Origin: Camellia lanceoleosa
Taxonomy: Eukaryota > Streptophyta > Magnoliopsida > Ericales > Theaceae
DNA: 64,000 nucleotides
Reading direction: 5' to 3'
Assembly (NCBI GenBank): GCA_025200525.1
Contig: CM045762.1
Coordinates: forward strand, 26,836,584 to 26,900,583
The notes under the pieces were generated by a model. That model had not been told where the DNA came from, ran no database searches, and was given only the letters and a program-made list of their open reading frames with translations. Made by a program: the position numbers and the translations under genes. This document shows positions 23,150-33,218 of the stretch, one piece after another. Within the stretch, counting starts at the first letter, position 1. Each line of letters begins with the position of its first letter.

Positions 23150-23400
23150 GATTTGATCTCTCATTCTCTCCATAGAAATTCTCATCTAGAGAAATTCAGG
23201 AATTTCTCTGGAGAATTTCTCTATATGAGAATTTCTCTGGAAAAGGCCAGAGAAATTCTCATTATTTGCTTGACACCAAGAGTGAAGGCAAACAAAGCAG
23301 CAATCCAGAGAAATTTCTCTCACAAAATTTCTCTTAGTACCAAAGAAATTTCTCTCTATTTTCATTTTGATTAATTTTTTCTAGACTAATTTTCTCTGGA
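23150..23400. repeat. Dense cluster of GAGAAATTCTC / AATTTCTCT words on both strands
   Basis: About a dozen copies of AGAAATT or AATTTCT words, many as the near-palindrome GAGAAATTCTC, fall within 250 bp. The spacing is irregular, so this is neither a simple microsatellite nor a tandem array. It opens a meaningless 95-codon frame. Confidence 0.55.
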
Positions 23401-23509
23401 TCAACTTGAGGGACCTTAAACATTATGAAAATATTAGATGTCCATTATGCTATAAAATCTTAATACGAGGGACCTTAAAAAATACCCCATTTACATCATA
23501 TAGAGAGAA

Positions 23510-23650
23510 AACTTGCATTTCATAAAAATAATAATAAAAGAAGTCAATTATTAATTAATTACTTAATTGCACTGTCCCACTTGGATTTTTATTTTTTAGG
23601 TGATGTATTGACTGTTAAATAGTTTTCTTTCGTTGTCTCTCTTTCTTGCA
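23510..23650. repeat. Paralogue of 21100-21136 + 21404-21500 (empty site)
   Basis: AACTTGCATTTCAT, then AAGAAG, TTAATTAATTA, CCCACTT, TTTTTATTTT and AGGTGA(T/C)GTATTGACT occur in the same order as around the 21.1-21.5 kb element, but without that element. Confidence 0.65.
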
Positions 23651-23675
23651 GAACCAAGAGATCTTGTTGTGAACT

Positions 23676-24533
23676 TAGGTTGTTTTGGTATTTCGGTGAG
23701 AGTTTTTTTTTAGTGTTTTTCAAAGTCGAATCATTCATATTATAAAATTTATTAAGTAGATTATTTATGTAAAAAATTAAATTAATTAAATATTTATAGC
23801 TCTAGAATAAAAGTAATTTATGTTTTTAAAAATAAACAGTTAACATAATTTTAATAATTTTTTAAAACAATTAGAATATGATAATGGGATGTAAATTTTT
23901 CATTAATTTAATTTCTTATATAGATAATATACTTAATAAATTTTAAAATATAAATTGTTTGAATTATCAAAAAAAATACCCGAAAAAAATCTCACCAAAA
24001 AAAAAAAAAAATTACAAATACAACAGCATGGTAGGATCACTGATCCGGAAAAAGATACCATTGACTTGGCACTTTCCTAGAAAGAATCACTTTGCTTGGT
24101 TAGAGTATTTCAAAAACACGTTTCAGAAAATTTTACTTTCTTATTTTTCATATTTTTTTGTTTTTACTGAATTGTTTTAATATTTTAAGTAATTTTTTTA
24201 ATTTTTAGACATACCTAACATAAATATACCTAAAAAATAAAAAAATTGTGAAAAAAATCTTTTAAAAATTTACTAAATACCAAAAATACAAAACCAAAAA
24301 TACAAAAATTCAGTATATTTTTTTTGTATTTTTATGTATTTATTAATTTTTTAAAATATTTTTTCACAATTTTTTTTACTTTTTAGATACATCTAAGTAA
24401 GGTGCATCTAAAAAAGTTTAAAAAAATGTTTAAAATTTAAAAAATATTCACTAAAAACAAAAAAAAAAACAAAAATTAAAAAACTCAATTTTCAAAAAAC
24501 TTAATTCAAAAAACTCAAACCAAACACACTAAT
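23676..24533. repeat. AT-rich segment with inverted repeats, possible MITE remnant
   Basis: The left TTAGGTTGTTTTGGTATTTC and the right AAACCAAACACACTAATTAG resemble inverted ends. Inside, TACCTAAAAAATAAAAAAATTG near 24230 faces its near reverse complement at 24360-24400. The 73-codon frame is Lys-rich noise. Confidence 0.4.
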
Positions 24534-25128
24534 TAGCTTTTTGTAGGAGAAGTTATTCTATGCTTATGTGGCAGTCCTCAATAGTGTCTTAAATTTAAAT
24601 GCTATTGGTGTATACAATTAGACCTAATTTTAAGTTGGTATTTGAAAGGGGAGGCTTCTTTCCCATCGATCTACATATTGGAGAGTGATGTTGGCTCGTG
24701 GTGGGCCCAAATTAGAGTCTAGATCAATAATTCAAACTGTTTAATATACAGGATATGTCGAGTATATTATTTTTGTAATAAGATATCAATAGTTATTTGA
24801 TCATATTATATTTGTGTCAACAGTTTATTTTAAAAATCATAATTATCGTTGATATAAATGTGAAATGTGAATTAATCAAATGGCTATCGATATCCAATCA
24901 ACTTTACTTTTTACAAAAATAATGTACTCAATAAATCTTGGAAAATGTTTTGTAGCTTGAAACATTTTCCCCCAAATGGCCCGATTTTTTGAAACGACGT
25001 CGTTTTGATTTTGATTTTTTTTTTTTTTCTTCTTCTTTCCCTTCCACTTCTCGTTTCTCTCTCACAGGTTGAACCAAACCCAGAGAGAAATAGAGAAGGA
25101 AGAAGAGGAGGAAGACAAGAAGTCGGTG

Positions 25129-25251
25129 ATGGCGGATAAGGAAGATGTTGATGGCGATGATGATGTGAAGATGTTCACCGCCTCCGATCTCCGATTCTGC
25201 CTCCGATCTTTGATCTCCGCCTCGGATCAGTGTATGATGATGATGTGTTGA
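25129..25251 (+). CDS. Short acidic ORF inside the inverted-repeat element (hypothetical)
   Basis: Forty codons from the ATG at 25129: MADKEDVDGDDDVKMFTASD, then a Leu/Ser-rich tail and a Met run. A longer frame could start at 25069. It is preceded by a CT-rich leader (TCTTCTTCTTTCCC) and a CGACGTCG palindrome like a plant gene start, and followed by TTG-rich intron-like DNA. It looks like the first exon of a host gene carried by the element. I do not recognise the family. Confidence 0.3.
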   Translation: MADKEDVDGDDDVKMFTASDLRFCLRSLISASDQCMMMMC

Positions 25252-25377
25252 AAAAAAAATTCAAATTTTTACATTTTTTTTTTTGGTTGATCTCTATAGT
25301 GAGTTTGCTTTTTGGTTGATCTTTATATGTGATGATGATGATGTGTTTGGTTGTCTCTCTCTCTGCTGTGTTGAATC

Positions 25378-25545
25378 TGTGATTGGTTTTGGTTTTGATT
25401 TGTTGAATCTGTGATTGGTTTGTGGGTTTGAATATGTGATTGGTTTTGGTTGTTTGAATCTGTGATTGGTTTGTGGGTTTGAATATATGATTGGTTTTGG
25501 TTGTTTGAATTTGTGATTGGTATGTAGGTTTTAATATTTGATTAG
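25378..25545. repeat. Tandem repeat, about 56-58 bp, three units
   Basis: Units of the type TGTGATTGGTTTGTGGGTTTG plus AAT(A/C)T(G/A)TGATTGGTTTTGG recur three times, with slight divergence. The sequence is T/G-rich, as in plant introns. Confidence 0.7.
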
Positions 25546-25649
25546 TTTGGGTTTGAATCTCTCTGTCTCTCCTCTCCTCTTCTCTTCTTTTTTTTCTTTT
25601 TCTTCTTCTTTCTTCTTCTTCTTCTGCAACGAGTTATGAAAAAAAAAAT

Positions 25650-25675
25650 ATCCCAAAACGACGTCGTTTTGGGAT
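25650..25675. promoter_or_regulatory. Perfect 26-bp palindrome centred on CGACGTCG
   Basis: The half-site ATCCCAAAACGAC is followed by its exact reverse complement. The 14-bp core AAACGACGTCGTTT also occurs at 24992-25005. ACGT cores bind plant bZIP factors, and this core is frequent in dicot promoters; occupancy here is inferred only. Confidence 0.6.
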
Positions 25676-25799
25676 TTCGAGCCATTCGAGCCACTAATAT
25701 TTCGAGCTACGTAGCGAGATTGATAAATCTTACATATTAAACAGTTTAAATTATCGAAATAAGTCCAGAACAAAGTCCACCATGGGCTGACTATACCCT

Positions 25800-26350
25800 C
25801 GTGCCCGATTGCACACTAGAGAGGAACTTCTATCTATTGAAAATTAAAATATAAGAGCAATTGTCCTCACTACTACCTTGAATTGAACTTCGTTTGAGAA
25901 CTTAATTTTAAGTTTTAAAAAGAAAATAAAGAGTTACTAAAAAATTATTAATTTATTTTTAGAGACAATTACTAATTTATATATTATTAAATTACTTTAT
26001 ACTATGAGCGAGATTCACATTATTACCTGATATATAATATATTAATGTAAATTATTAATTGTTTATATTTTTTTCTTATTAATAATTAGACTTATATGAA
26101 GGTGTCAATGTCATGAAGTCAATAACGAGTTGGAATAAAAATAGTTCACGATCTATAGACCCAAATGAAAATCTGTAGGGTATTACAAAAATTCATTCAA
26201 TACATATATTATTATACTATTAAACATTTAGTTAATGTTATGGTACATAAATTTTTGTGGTGTTAATTATCAAAAATATTATAGGTAGATCATTTCTAAT
26301 CAAAACTAAAAAAAATAGTTATAATCAAACATCACATAAGATATAATTAA
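25800..26350. other. No gene seen
   Basis: AT-rich intergenic DNA without a supported feature. Confidence 0.55.
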
Positions 26351-26356
26351 ATGAAT

Positions 26357-26752
26357 CTAAATCCTCTCCTTGGATCTTCTCTACTTGGCTCCGTACTTGG
26401 TGAGCCATTGGGCCCAATTTCGATAATTCGAACCATTCACATTTTAGGATTTGTCGAGTATATCATACTTGTAAAAACTCAAGTCGATCGGATATCGGAA
26501 ACTACATGTTCGGATCATCGAACTAAAAATCATTTTATTAAAAAATAAAACTATTTATTAATTTTTTTTTAATAAACGATTTTTAGTTCGATGATCCCAA
26601 CACATGGTTTTCGATATTCGATTAACTTGATTTTTTTACAGGTATGATATACTCAACAAATCTTAAAATATGAACGGTTCACATTATCGAAACTTGGCCC
26701 AAAAGTGGGCCCAATGGCCCACCAAGTAGAGAAGGCCCAAGGAGAGGATTAG
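26357..26752. mobile_element. Fold-back element with ~185-bp arms
   Basis: The left arm starts CTAAATCCTCTCCTTGG and the right arm ends CCAAGGAGAGGATTAG; the two are reverse complements with scattered mismatches over almost their whole length, around an AT-rich centre of about 25 bp near 26545-26575. Internal landmarks GTCGAGTATAT and GGGCCCAAT are shared with the 24.7-25.8 kb element. There is no coding capacity. As RNA it would form a long hairpin. Confidence 0.85.
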
Positions 26753-26849
26753 GACTCTAATCAAATACATTTTGAGTCATAAACAAAATAATATTATAAT
26801 CAATAGTTATAACTAACACCATAATATGTCATAATTAAAGGTAGAGGGA

Positions 26850-27640
26850 TATGGAAAACAAGGGTAAAATTGGCATTTTAAAAAATTAATTGCTTATATT
26901 AGATTTTTCCATTAGTTGATTTAACAATTAACTAACGAAAAAAATTAAATTGTAATGTAAGTTTAAACCTTAAGGAGAGGGATGTAATTTCCAGAATGTG
27001 AGAGGGGTACTTAGAGCATCCACAATGGAGCTGTTAACCCTCCACTAGTGTCAGATGTTAAACTTTTGACTAGCCAAGTTCCATTTTGTTTATACAATGG
27101 AACTGCTAAGTTGTTCATTAGTGGTCAAAGTTAGTGTCAGATGATAAATAGTGTGTTAATTGCAGTCAGCGTTTTAGCCAGTAATGGAGAAAGAGGGAAG
27201 TGCCATGGGGTCGTCTGACTGGATGTTCGGTTGATCGTCTCCCAGGATGTTTAGTCTTTCAAGAAGGAAAAAAAAAATTGCATAGTTTTTTTTGGCCAGG
27301 CGGATGATTTTATGGCCGGCCAGCTATTACCAAGCAAATGTGTTAACTGACAGAAAAAGAGAGGGGGCTGACAGTGCAGTGGGGTGGGGCCCACTACATT
27401 TTTCAATTATTTTATATTTTATTTATTATATATATATTCTTAACAAAAATCTTAACACATTTATTTTATCACCATTCACTCACTAAATCAACAAACTCTT
27501 AACACACATTTTTAGGTTCTACTTTTATCAGCTTTTTTTTTTTTATATATAACACACTTTAATACACATTTTTAACACATCCATTGTGGATGCTCTTATA
27601 TTAAAGACAAATCTCAAAGGGTGTCAGTGTAATTTATCCT
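26850..27640. repeat. Second copy of the 21.1-kb inverted-repeat family, split by a MITE
   Basis: GAGAGGGATGTAATTTCCAG (26976) and GGGTGTCAGTGTAATTTATC (27619) match the right half of the 21137-21403 element in the same order. The intervening 582 bp is the MITE described next. Confidence 0.6.
27014..27595. mobile_element. MITE with GAGCATCCACAATGGA ends and TTA duplication
   Basis: The left GAGCATCCACAATGGA is the exact reverse complement of the right TCCATTGTGGATGCTC. TTA flanks it on both sides (27011-27013 and 27596-27598), and the interrupted sequence has a related uninterrupted paralogue at 21.3 kb. Ends and TTA duplication fit PIF/Harbinger. The 582-bp length is long for a MITE and no transposase is encoded. 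Confidence 0.88.
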
Positions 27641-27934
27641 TTATTTCCCTACCCATATATCAATATTTTGAATAAATATTTCAACAATGATTTAGACCAC
27701 TAAAAAATACATACTAATAGCACTAATGCATTGGGAATAGTAAAAAATAAAAAAATAAAAAAAATAAGGCATAAAAAGTGGGCAGGGCCCACTGCCATAT
27801 CATTAGTGTTCTCTTTTTAGTGCTCCCAAGCATTTTTTTTTAAATATTTTATATCACTAACCAATAATAAACTTATATATGATAAGTAAATTGCACTTTC
27901 AATGAATAACTATCTTGTCATATATATATATATA

Positions 27935-27960
27935 TTAGTAGTTAGTACACGTGATGTGTG
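27935..27960 (-). mobile_element. Helitron 3' terminus, second locus
   Basis: On the - strand a short ACAC...GTGT hairpin is followed by ACTAACTA and CTAA, then T. The + strand text aligns with the confirmed Helitron end at 55339-55370 (TTAG/CTAG, then GTTA(A/G), then CACG(T/C)GATG and TGTGTAA). The 5' end to the right was not found. Confidence 0.5.
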
Positions 27961-27999
27961 TGTAATTCAAATAAATAAAAGAAAAGCAAATTATTTAGT

Positions 28000-28485
28000 A
28001 TATGTTGTATGTCACTTAAGTGATAAGAATTTTATTTATTAAATATTAGGTTTTAGGCTTAATGTTTGAATACCACTTGTCTCCTTTATCTAACTAGGAG
28101 AAAAGAAATTTTAGGATACCAAATAAATTGTTCACTTTATATATAATAATAATAATAATAATTAGGGATGTGTGTGCACCTGATAGGTATGCTTAAAATA
28201 TAAATTTTAATTTTAAATTAAAAATATATGTTAAGTGGTGAAAGTGTTAGTCTTGTGTCCCTCTGGTGGTTGTTATTATTATTTTATTTTTTTTATTTTG
28301 GACCGGAAAATTGACACTATTACCTTTTGCTTTTTTCTTTTTGAATGAAAAAATTGACACTTGGCAAGAGAATGAAGTTAATATGCACCAAGTGAACTTG
28401 TTCACTTTATATGAAGGATAGAAGATAGATAGATAAATTGATTGATTTTTTATTTTTATTTTTATTTGGGTATTTTCTAGCATAA
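28000..28485. other. No gene seen
   Basis: AT-rich DNA. A 78-codon - strand frame at 28247-28483 is Lys/Asn/Ile-rich noise. Confidence 0.5.
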
Positions 28486-28630
28486 GGGGTTGTTTGGGAA
28501 GTAGTTTTTTTGAATAAGTTATTCAAAAAGTCAAACTAAATTATCACATTACTCTTTTTATTTTTTTACATATCTTTTCGTAAAAAATTAAAAATTTAAC
28601 TAAAACAATCAATTTCCAAACAAACTATTA
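28486..28630. mobile_element. Degenerate MITE remnant (GTTTGG ends)
   Basis: The left GGTTGTTTGGGAAGTAG and right CAATTTCCAAACAAAC are roughly inverted, and the interior (AAAAAGTCAAAC, CATATCTTTTCGTAAAAAAT) resembles the MITE at 15724-15954. Confidence 0.5.
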
Positions 28631-28749
28631 ATACAAAAAGTATTACTCATACACAAAATTTATAACCAAAAAAAAAAAAAATCACAATAACAACGTGACA
28701 ATGTCATCTTAATAAATAAATATCATCTTTTTGGTTATTTTGTTTGAGA

Positions 28750-29006
28750 GTGAATGGTGGGTGTTTAGGAAGTGACTTTTTTTTGTGTGGGTTTTTATGT
28801 TTTTTTGGGCTAAAATTTGAGTAAAAAAATTAATATATTTTTTGAATAATTTTTTAATTTTTTGTAAAAAAATGTGTAAAAAATCAAATGAATGAAAATC
28901 AATTTTTAACTTTTTTTTGTATGAGTTGAAAACTATTTTATTTTTGAGAATTTTTGTTGAATTTTTGGCTTTCAGACTAAAAGTGAGTGTTGCCAAACGA
29001 GACCTA
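28750..29006. mobile_element. Degenerate MITE remnant (ends in CCAAACGAGACC)
   Basis: The right end CTAAAAGTGAGTGTTGCCAA followed by ACGAGACC is an inverted version of the GGCCTCGTTTGGCAA terminus at 15724; the left end GTGTTTAGGAAGTGAC is its weaker partner. The 95-codon - strand frame inside is Lys-rich noise. Confidence 0.5.
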
Positions 29007-29124
29007 AATCATACTATTCTCTGTAAAAATTATGTAGAAATTTTTTATTTGTATATAATTACTCATAAATATATATAACTGTGTCTAGGTAGAATTTATG
29101 TGTATAGGCAAATATTAATTTTAT

Positions 29125-29640
29125 AGGGTTAATTTCACTTTTGTTTTCTATTTTTTTTTTTTTATAATTTCATTCATAAACTATCCATTTTTTCTTTTTC
29201 TTTTTTTTTTCGATTCAAATAAACTATCCATTTTTTCTATCAGTCGTTAAAGTTTCTAATCTCTATCCATATGATTGAATTGGAGGCAATTATACAAATC
29301 GATTTTTATTGAAGCCTAATTTGATAAATATATATATATGTTATTTTAGAATTTGAACAATTTAAATCATACAACAAAATAGTTATTTTATTATTATTAT
29401 TTTGAACAACTTACACCCCACAATCAATTTAAAGGGTGTTTGTTTGTATGATTTAAGTTGTCCTAATTATAAAATTATCTTTTTGGCCATCAAACTAGAA
29501 TATAATAATTATTAATTTGTATAATTATCTCCAATTGGATCACCTGGACAAAACTTCAGGAACTAAATAGACAAATTAAGAATTTAGATATGAACAAAAA
29601 AACTGGTAATAATTTACAAAATAAAGGTGAAATTAACCCT
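29125..29640. mobile_element. Element with AGGGTTAATTTCAC inverted ends
   Basis: AGGGTTAATTTCACTTTTG at 29125 faces GGTGAAATTAACCCT ending at 29640, about 516 bp apart. A TA dinucleotide flanks both GGGTT...AACCC ends, as in Tc1/mariner-type MITEs, though TA could be chance. No coding sequence. Confidence 0.6.
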
Positions 29641-29841
29641 AATTTCTATATTGTGGTATTACAGTGAGTATAACCACCAAGTAGGGCAAAACATTCATAA
29701 GCATAACCAAATATGAACATGTATATCTCACTTAAAAAATAAATAGATTGCATTCTTAGCCTAACATAATAGCAATGCACAATCTAGAATAAGCTGGCTT
29801 AAATATCTGATTATTCAAAAATATATATATACATGCACAAT

Positions 29842-30528
29842 CTAGAGTTCTGGAGGCTGCCAAAATATTAAACCAGTTCCCTCAAACTTCTCCATTGTGA
29901 TTTGATCAATTTGCCCCGTCATCTCAGCTGTTATATGGCTCTTCCAATCTCCTACCTCACCTTGCCTAAAATATACTCGATTTTCAATCACTAATTCACT
30001 TCCTATTTTTCGTCTTCCGGTTTTATTCACCTCCAAATTGCTCAAATTGTCAAAACTACACAACTTAATTATTTCTTGCACCACATCTTTCCCCTCTTCA
30101 TCAAACGAGAAAGGACAATCAAGAAACTATGCCAATTTCATTACAAATATCATCGGTCTCGTCTTCATATCCTCGAACTTAAAAAAAAATACTTTCTCAG
30201 GAAATTCTATGCTCGCTTTCCAATACCCCAACACATGGTCCCAAAAGGGTCGATATAGCGTCACCCCTTTGGGAAAAAGTTCCAACATCTCATCTACGGA
30301 CAATGCTTGCACGTCCTTCCATGTTATTTTATTCATGAAGGGCCACAGAGAAACAAACACATCTTTTGGATTTCGGATCATGTAAACAATTTTACAATCT
30401 GAAGTCAATATTGACTCTGGTAACTAGGTGTAAGGAACGTGTGGCCACCAAGAGAAGATCTGAAATTGGGTTTTTCGGGTTTTGGTCAGCATACATTCAC
30501 GTGGGCTTGTGGTTAGCAAAGGGTGGGT
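29842..30528 (-). pseudogene. Cytosolic sulfotransferase pseudogene, C-terminal two-thirds
   Basis: Read on the - strand: LLTTSPRECM near 30510, LPESILTSDCKIVYMIRNPK (a 3'-phosphate-binding motif of PAPS sulfotransferases) near 30400, FWDHVLGYWKASIEFPEKVF, then after a frameshift KLCSFDNLSNLEVNKTG and RQGEVGDWKSHITAEM (the conserved C-terminal GDWK block). The family moves sulfate from PAPS to hydroxylated small molecules such as steroids, flavonoids or hormones. A TAG near 30424 and a frameshift near 30100 break this copy. The N-terminal part lies at 32586-32870, beyond a solo LTR. Confidence 0.9.
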
Positions 30529-30715
30529 AAGGTTATAGCGACCCCGGTCTTTTCCCATTTGATTATTGTACCCGGACTTGGGTTTCGTAGATTCTACCTT
30601 TATATAATTGTTGTTATCCTTTAAATCCCTATTCTTAAGTTATGGGTTGTGTTGGGCAGGTTTGTTACAGGTTGGTTGGGTCCGGAAACCAAGTGTTCTT
30701 TGTTCGATTTTGGGT

Positions 30716-31030
30716 TGGTCGCTCGGCGAGATTTGGTCGCTTGGCGCGAGGTTGAGTTTTGTCTCTGGTGGCTCGAGCGAGGTTTCTTCGCCGGCGGCGA
30801 TTCGTCTAGTATAGACACGAGAGCGATGTTTCTTCCCTCGGCGAGCTTTTCTTCGCTCGGCAGCGAGGTGTATGTTTCGAGTTCTTCGCCGAGCGAGCAT
30901 TCTGCCGGCGTGCTTCTAGGTTGCAACTGAAGCATAGCATTCTTGGCTCGAGCGAGCTTTTCTTCGCTCGAGCGAGCCTTTCTTGTGTCTGGTCGCTCGA
31001 GCGACCATGTCTTTGCTCGAGCGAGCCTAT
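30716..31030. repeat. Cluster of CGCTCGAGCGA / CGCTCGGCGA palindromes in the solo LTR
   Basis: About a dozen partial or full palindromes of the GCTCG(A/G)GCG type lie in 315 bp, for example GGTCGCTCGAGCGACC near 30994. They stop just before GTTTAAATAGAC, a TATA-like site near 31036, as in the 10-kb LTR. Confidence 0.7.
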
Positions 31031-31818
31031 CCAGTTTAAATAGACAGCAGCGGGAATTTAATCAGTTTTTCATCCTCTTTTTGATTCTAAACCCTAGTTC
31101 CGACTCTCTCTCTCCCAACTCACCTTGTCTCTTAGGTTTGATCTATTTAGAGTGTGTTTCTACCCTAGTCGCTTTATTAAAAAGGTAGTGTGGGTCGAGG
31201 GCTTCAGTTTAATCTGAACGATCTTGGATTTGGAGCACTTTGGATTTTGGGTCGTCATCTCCATCTTCTCCATTTTTGTTGATTTCTTCGAGGTAGGGAT
31301 TTCCTACTCCAATGTATACGTTTTGTTCTAAGTTCTAGCATTTTAATATGTTGGGGGTATTTTGGTAATTTTGAGAAAAACCCTAGTTGTTTAAATAAAT
31401 TGAATTGTATATTTAATTTGAGGAACATTGGGAAATTAGTTAAATTCATGAGATTGAAGAATTGATTGATTAAATGGGGTAGTTGGTTAATTGAAATCAC
31501 TCGTCTATTTAATTGTTGATTTATTTATTTCCAAGTCTAGAAATAACTGTTTTGGGCTATCGGTAGAGGATAGTCATGATTGTTGTAGATATTGCATGTG
31601 GATTAGGGATAACTGAAACTAATTACATTGGTTAAGTCATTAATTTTGACTGTTGAATTAATACAGACATTATATGTATTGATTGTTTGTTGTAAATGTT
31701 ATGTGCTTACATACATGTATTGGTTGAGCATTGCATTTGCATATTGTGTGGGAGGAGATAGGGGATGTACTCCATGGTTTAGGGAAAGATAGGGGATGGA
31801 CCTCTAAATCGGATTTTT

Positions 31819-31968
31819 GTTTGGGAGGAGATAGGGGATGGACTCCATTAGCATCACTTTTATGTGTGCTTATTTATATTGAAGTGTTTTATTGTTTGGG
31901 AGGAGATAGGGGATGGACTCCATTAGCATTACTTTTAAGTGTGCTTATTTATATTGAAGTGTTTTATT
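31819..31968. repeat. 75-bp tandem duplication in the solo LTR
   Basis: The GTTTGGGAGGAGATAGGGGA unit begins at 31819 and again at 31894, with only two or three differences between copies. Shorter GGAGATAGGGGATG pieces precede it (31747, 31787), which suggests stepwise expansion. Confidence 0.8.
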
Positions 31969-32585
31969 GATCTGACACTAAAATGTGTATCAAACTGGAA
32001 GTATGAAGTGTTTTGATGTGAGTTTGAGTCTCATTTATTATGTTGAGATTGGAAGTAATGTATGGTGACATACAAATTCACTGTTATAGTTTGGCCAGGT
32101 TCTGAACCATATTGGTAAAAAGGAAAAGTTGAATAACTAAAGGAAAGTGAAACTGATAATTTGTAGTAGCCATCTATTGAATGCTTTTGCTTTATTCAAT
32201 GCTTATATTTGGTTTAGTATATTTTGCTGTTGGTGGGCTCACCCTATATGGGAACATCATTTTCAGGTCCAGGTGATTCGCTACCTCCAAGAAATTAGCT
32301 TGGAAGGAATTGGACTTTGAAGCCTAGATTTTTGTTATTTGTTTTTATTTGAATTACATGTAAACATTCAAGCCTAGGGCTTTATTTGTATTTGAGTTAG
32401 AACTCATAAATTTGTGTCCTAGTGTTGGCTTGGCAAGATGTAAGCCCCTAGGGCATTTATTTTGATGTTACATGTAATGTCTTTATTTAGAAATACTCTG
32501 ATGAATGAATTGTGGTTTATTTACTTCAGTAATATATCTTATTATTGTGTATGTTGGGTTATTATTTTGAGGGCGTTACAAAGGT

Positions 32586-32870
32586 ATTGAAATTTGTTTG
32601 AGCCATGTTGTGCCTGATTTTGGGATCGTGCTGAGGAGGACATCAGTCGGTCTAGGTTTAAATTGTAGCTGGACTAGATTGACTGATTTTAGGCCATTTG
32701 TGTTGTACCAAAAGCCTTGGTACATATGAAAGTGATTGATTATCCCATTTCTGTCACTAGAAGTATTGAGAATATGCTTGATTTGATTTCTTTGGCTCTT
32801 TGATTCTCGTCTTCGTTGTTGTGGCATTCGGTGACTGAAGATTCATAAGATTGATGACTTGTTTCCATGA
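32586..32870 (-). pseudogene. Cytosolic sulfotransferase pseudogene, N-terminal part
   Basis: Read on the - strand: YQGFWYNTNGLKSV, then DVLLSTIPKSGTTWLK. PKSGTTWL is the 5'-phosphosulfate-binding loop that defines the sulfotransferase family. The frame runs into the solo LTR a few codons later. With the LTR and one duplication removed, the reading passes toward the HPLLTTSP-like block but in a shifted frame with codons missing, so the gene was probably damaged besides the insertion. Confidence 0.88.
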
Positions 32871-33218
32871 AGAACAAGATCTAAATAGTATCTCCTAACA
32901 GATTAGTGTATCATATTGATAGTTTAAAATTTCAATATATGTCAACTGATATTTAAAATTTAGATTAACTTCTTTAACTAAAATTGCTTGTTCGATGGCA
33001 TTTTGTCAAATAGGTATTTATAGTATACCATGAATAATCCAAACAAATCATATCTCATCAAATAATTCATACTATCTCATTAGTAAGTGTTAATGCTGAT
33101 AGCTTAGTGAAATGGAAAATCTAATCAAATGAACCTAATCTAATCCTGTTCTTTAATTGACTACTCTTTGCCTTCCACAATTTTCTCTTCCATTATTCAC
33201 ATTCCTTATGCAATTATT
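32871..33218. other. No gene seen
   Basis: AT-rich spacer between the sulfotransferase pseudogene and the duplicated DUF2921 segment. Confidence 0.55.

Larger units (their letters stand above)
24695..25790. mobile_element. Inverted-repeat element enclosing an acidic ORF and CGACGTCG palindromes
   Basis: The left arm (about 24700-24760, with CAAACTGTTTAATATACAGG) pairs with the right arm (about 25725-25790, with its near complement TTACATATTAAACAGTTT). Just inside the left arm is a second fold-back at 24757-24940. AAACGACGTCGTTT palindromes sit near both inner edges. The arms share sequence with the 26357-26752 fold-back, so they are one family. It is a non-autonomous DNA element that may have captured host sequence. 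Confidence 0.6.
30534..32580 (+). mobile_element. Solo LTR, 2,047 bp, related to the 10-12 kb LTR, inside the sulfotransferase gene
   Basis: It starts TATAGCGACCCC and ends GGGCGTTACA, flanked by a perfect AAGGT duplication (30529-30533 and 32581-32585). No internal region or second LTR is present, so the element was reduced by LTR-LTR recombination. It shares with 10017-11966 the CTCGAG palindrome cluster, a TTTTGGGCTATCGGTAGAGG-type block, GGAGATAGGGGATG repeats and the terminal region. The + direction follows the related complete element. Confidence 0.93.

Noticed and set aside
23150..23400. Heat-shock element array
   Set aside because: The GAA and TTC halves are separated by one base, not two, so the words do not form heat-shock elements.
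28709..28996. 95-codon Lys/Phe-rich frame
   Set aside because: AT-rich noise within a MITE remnant.
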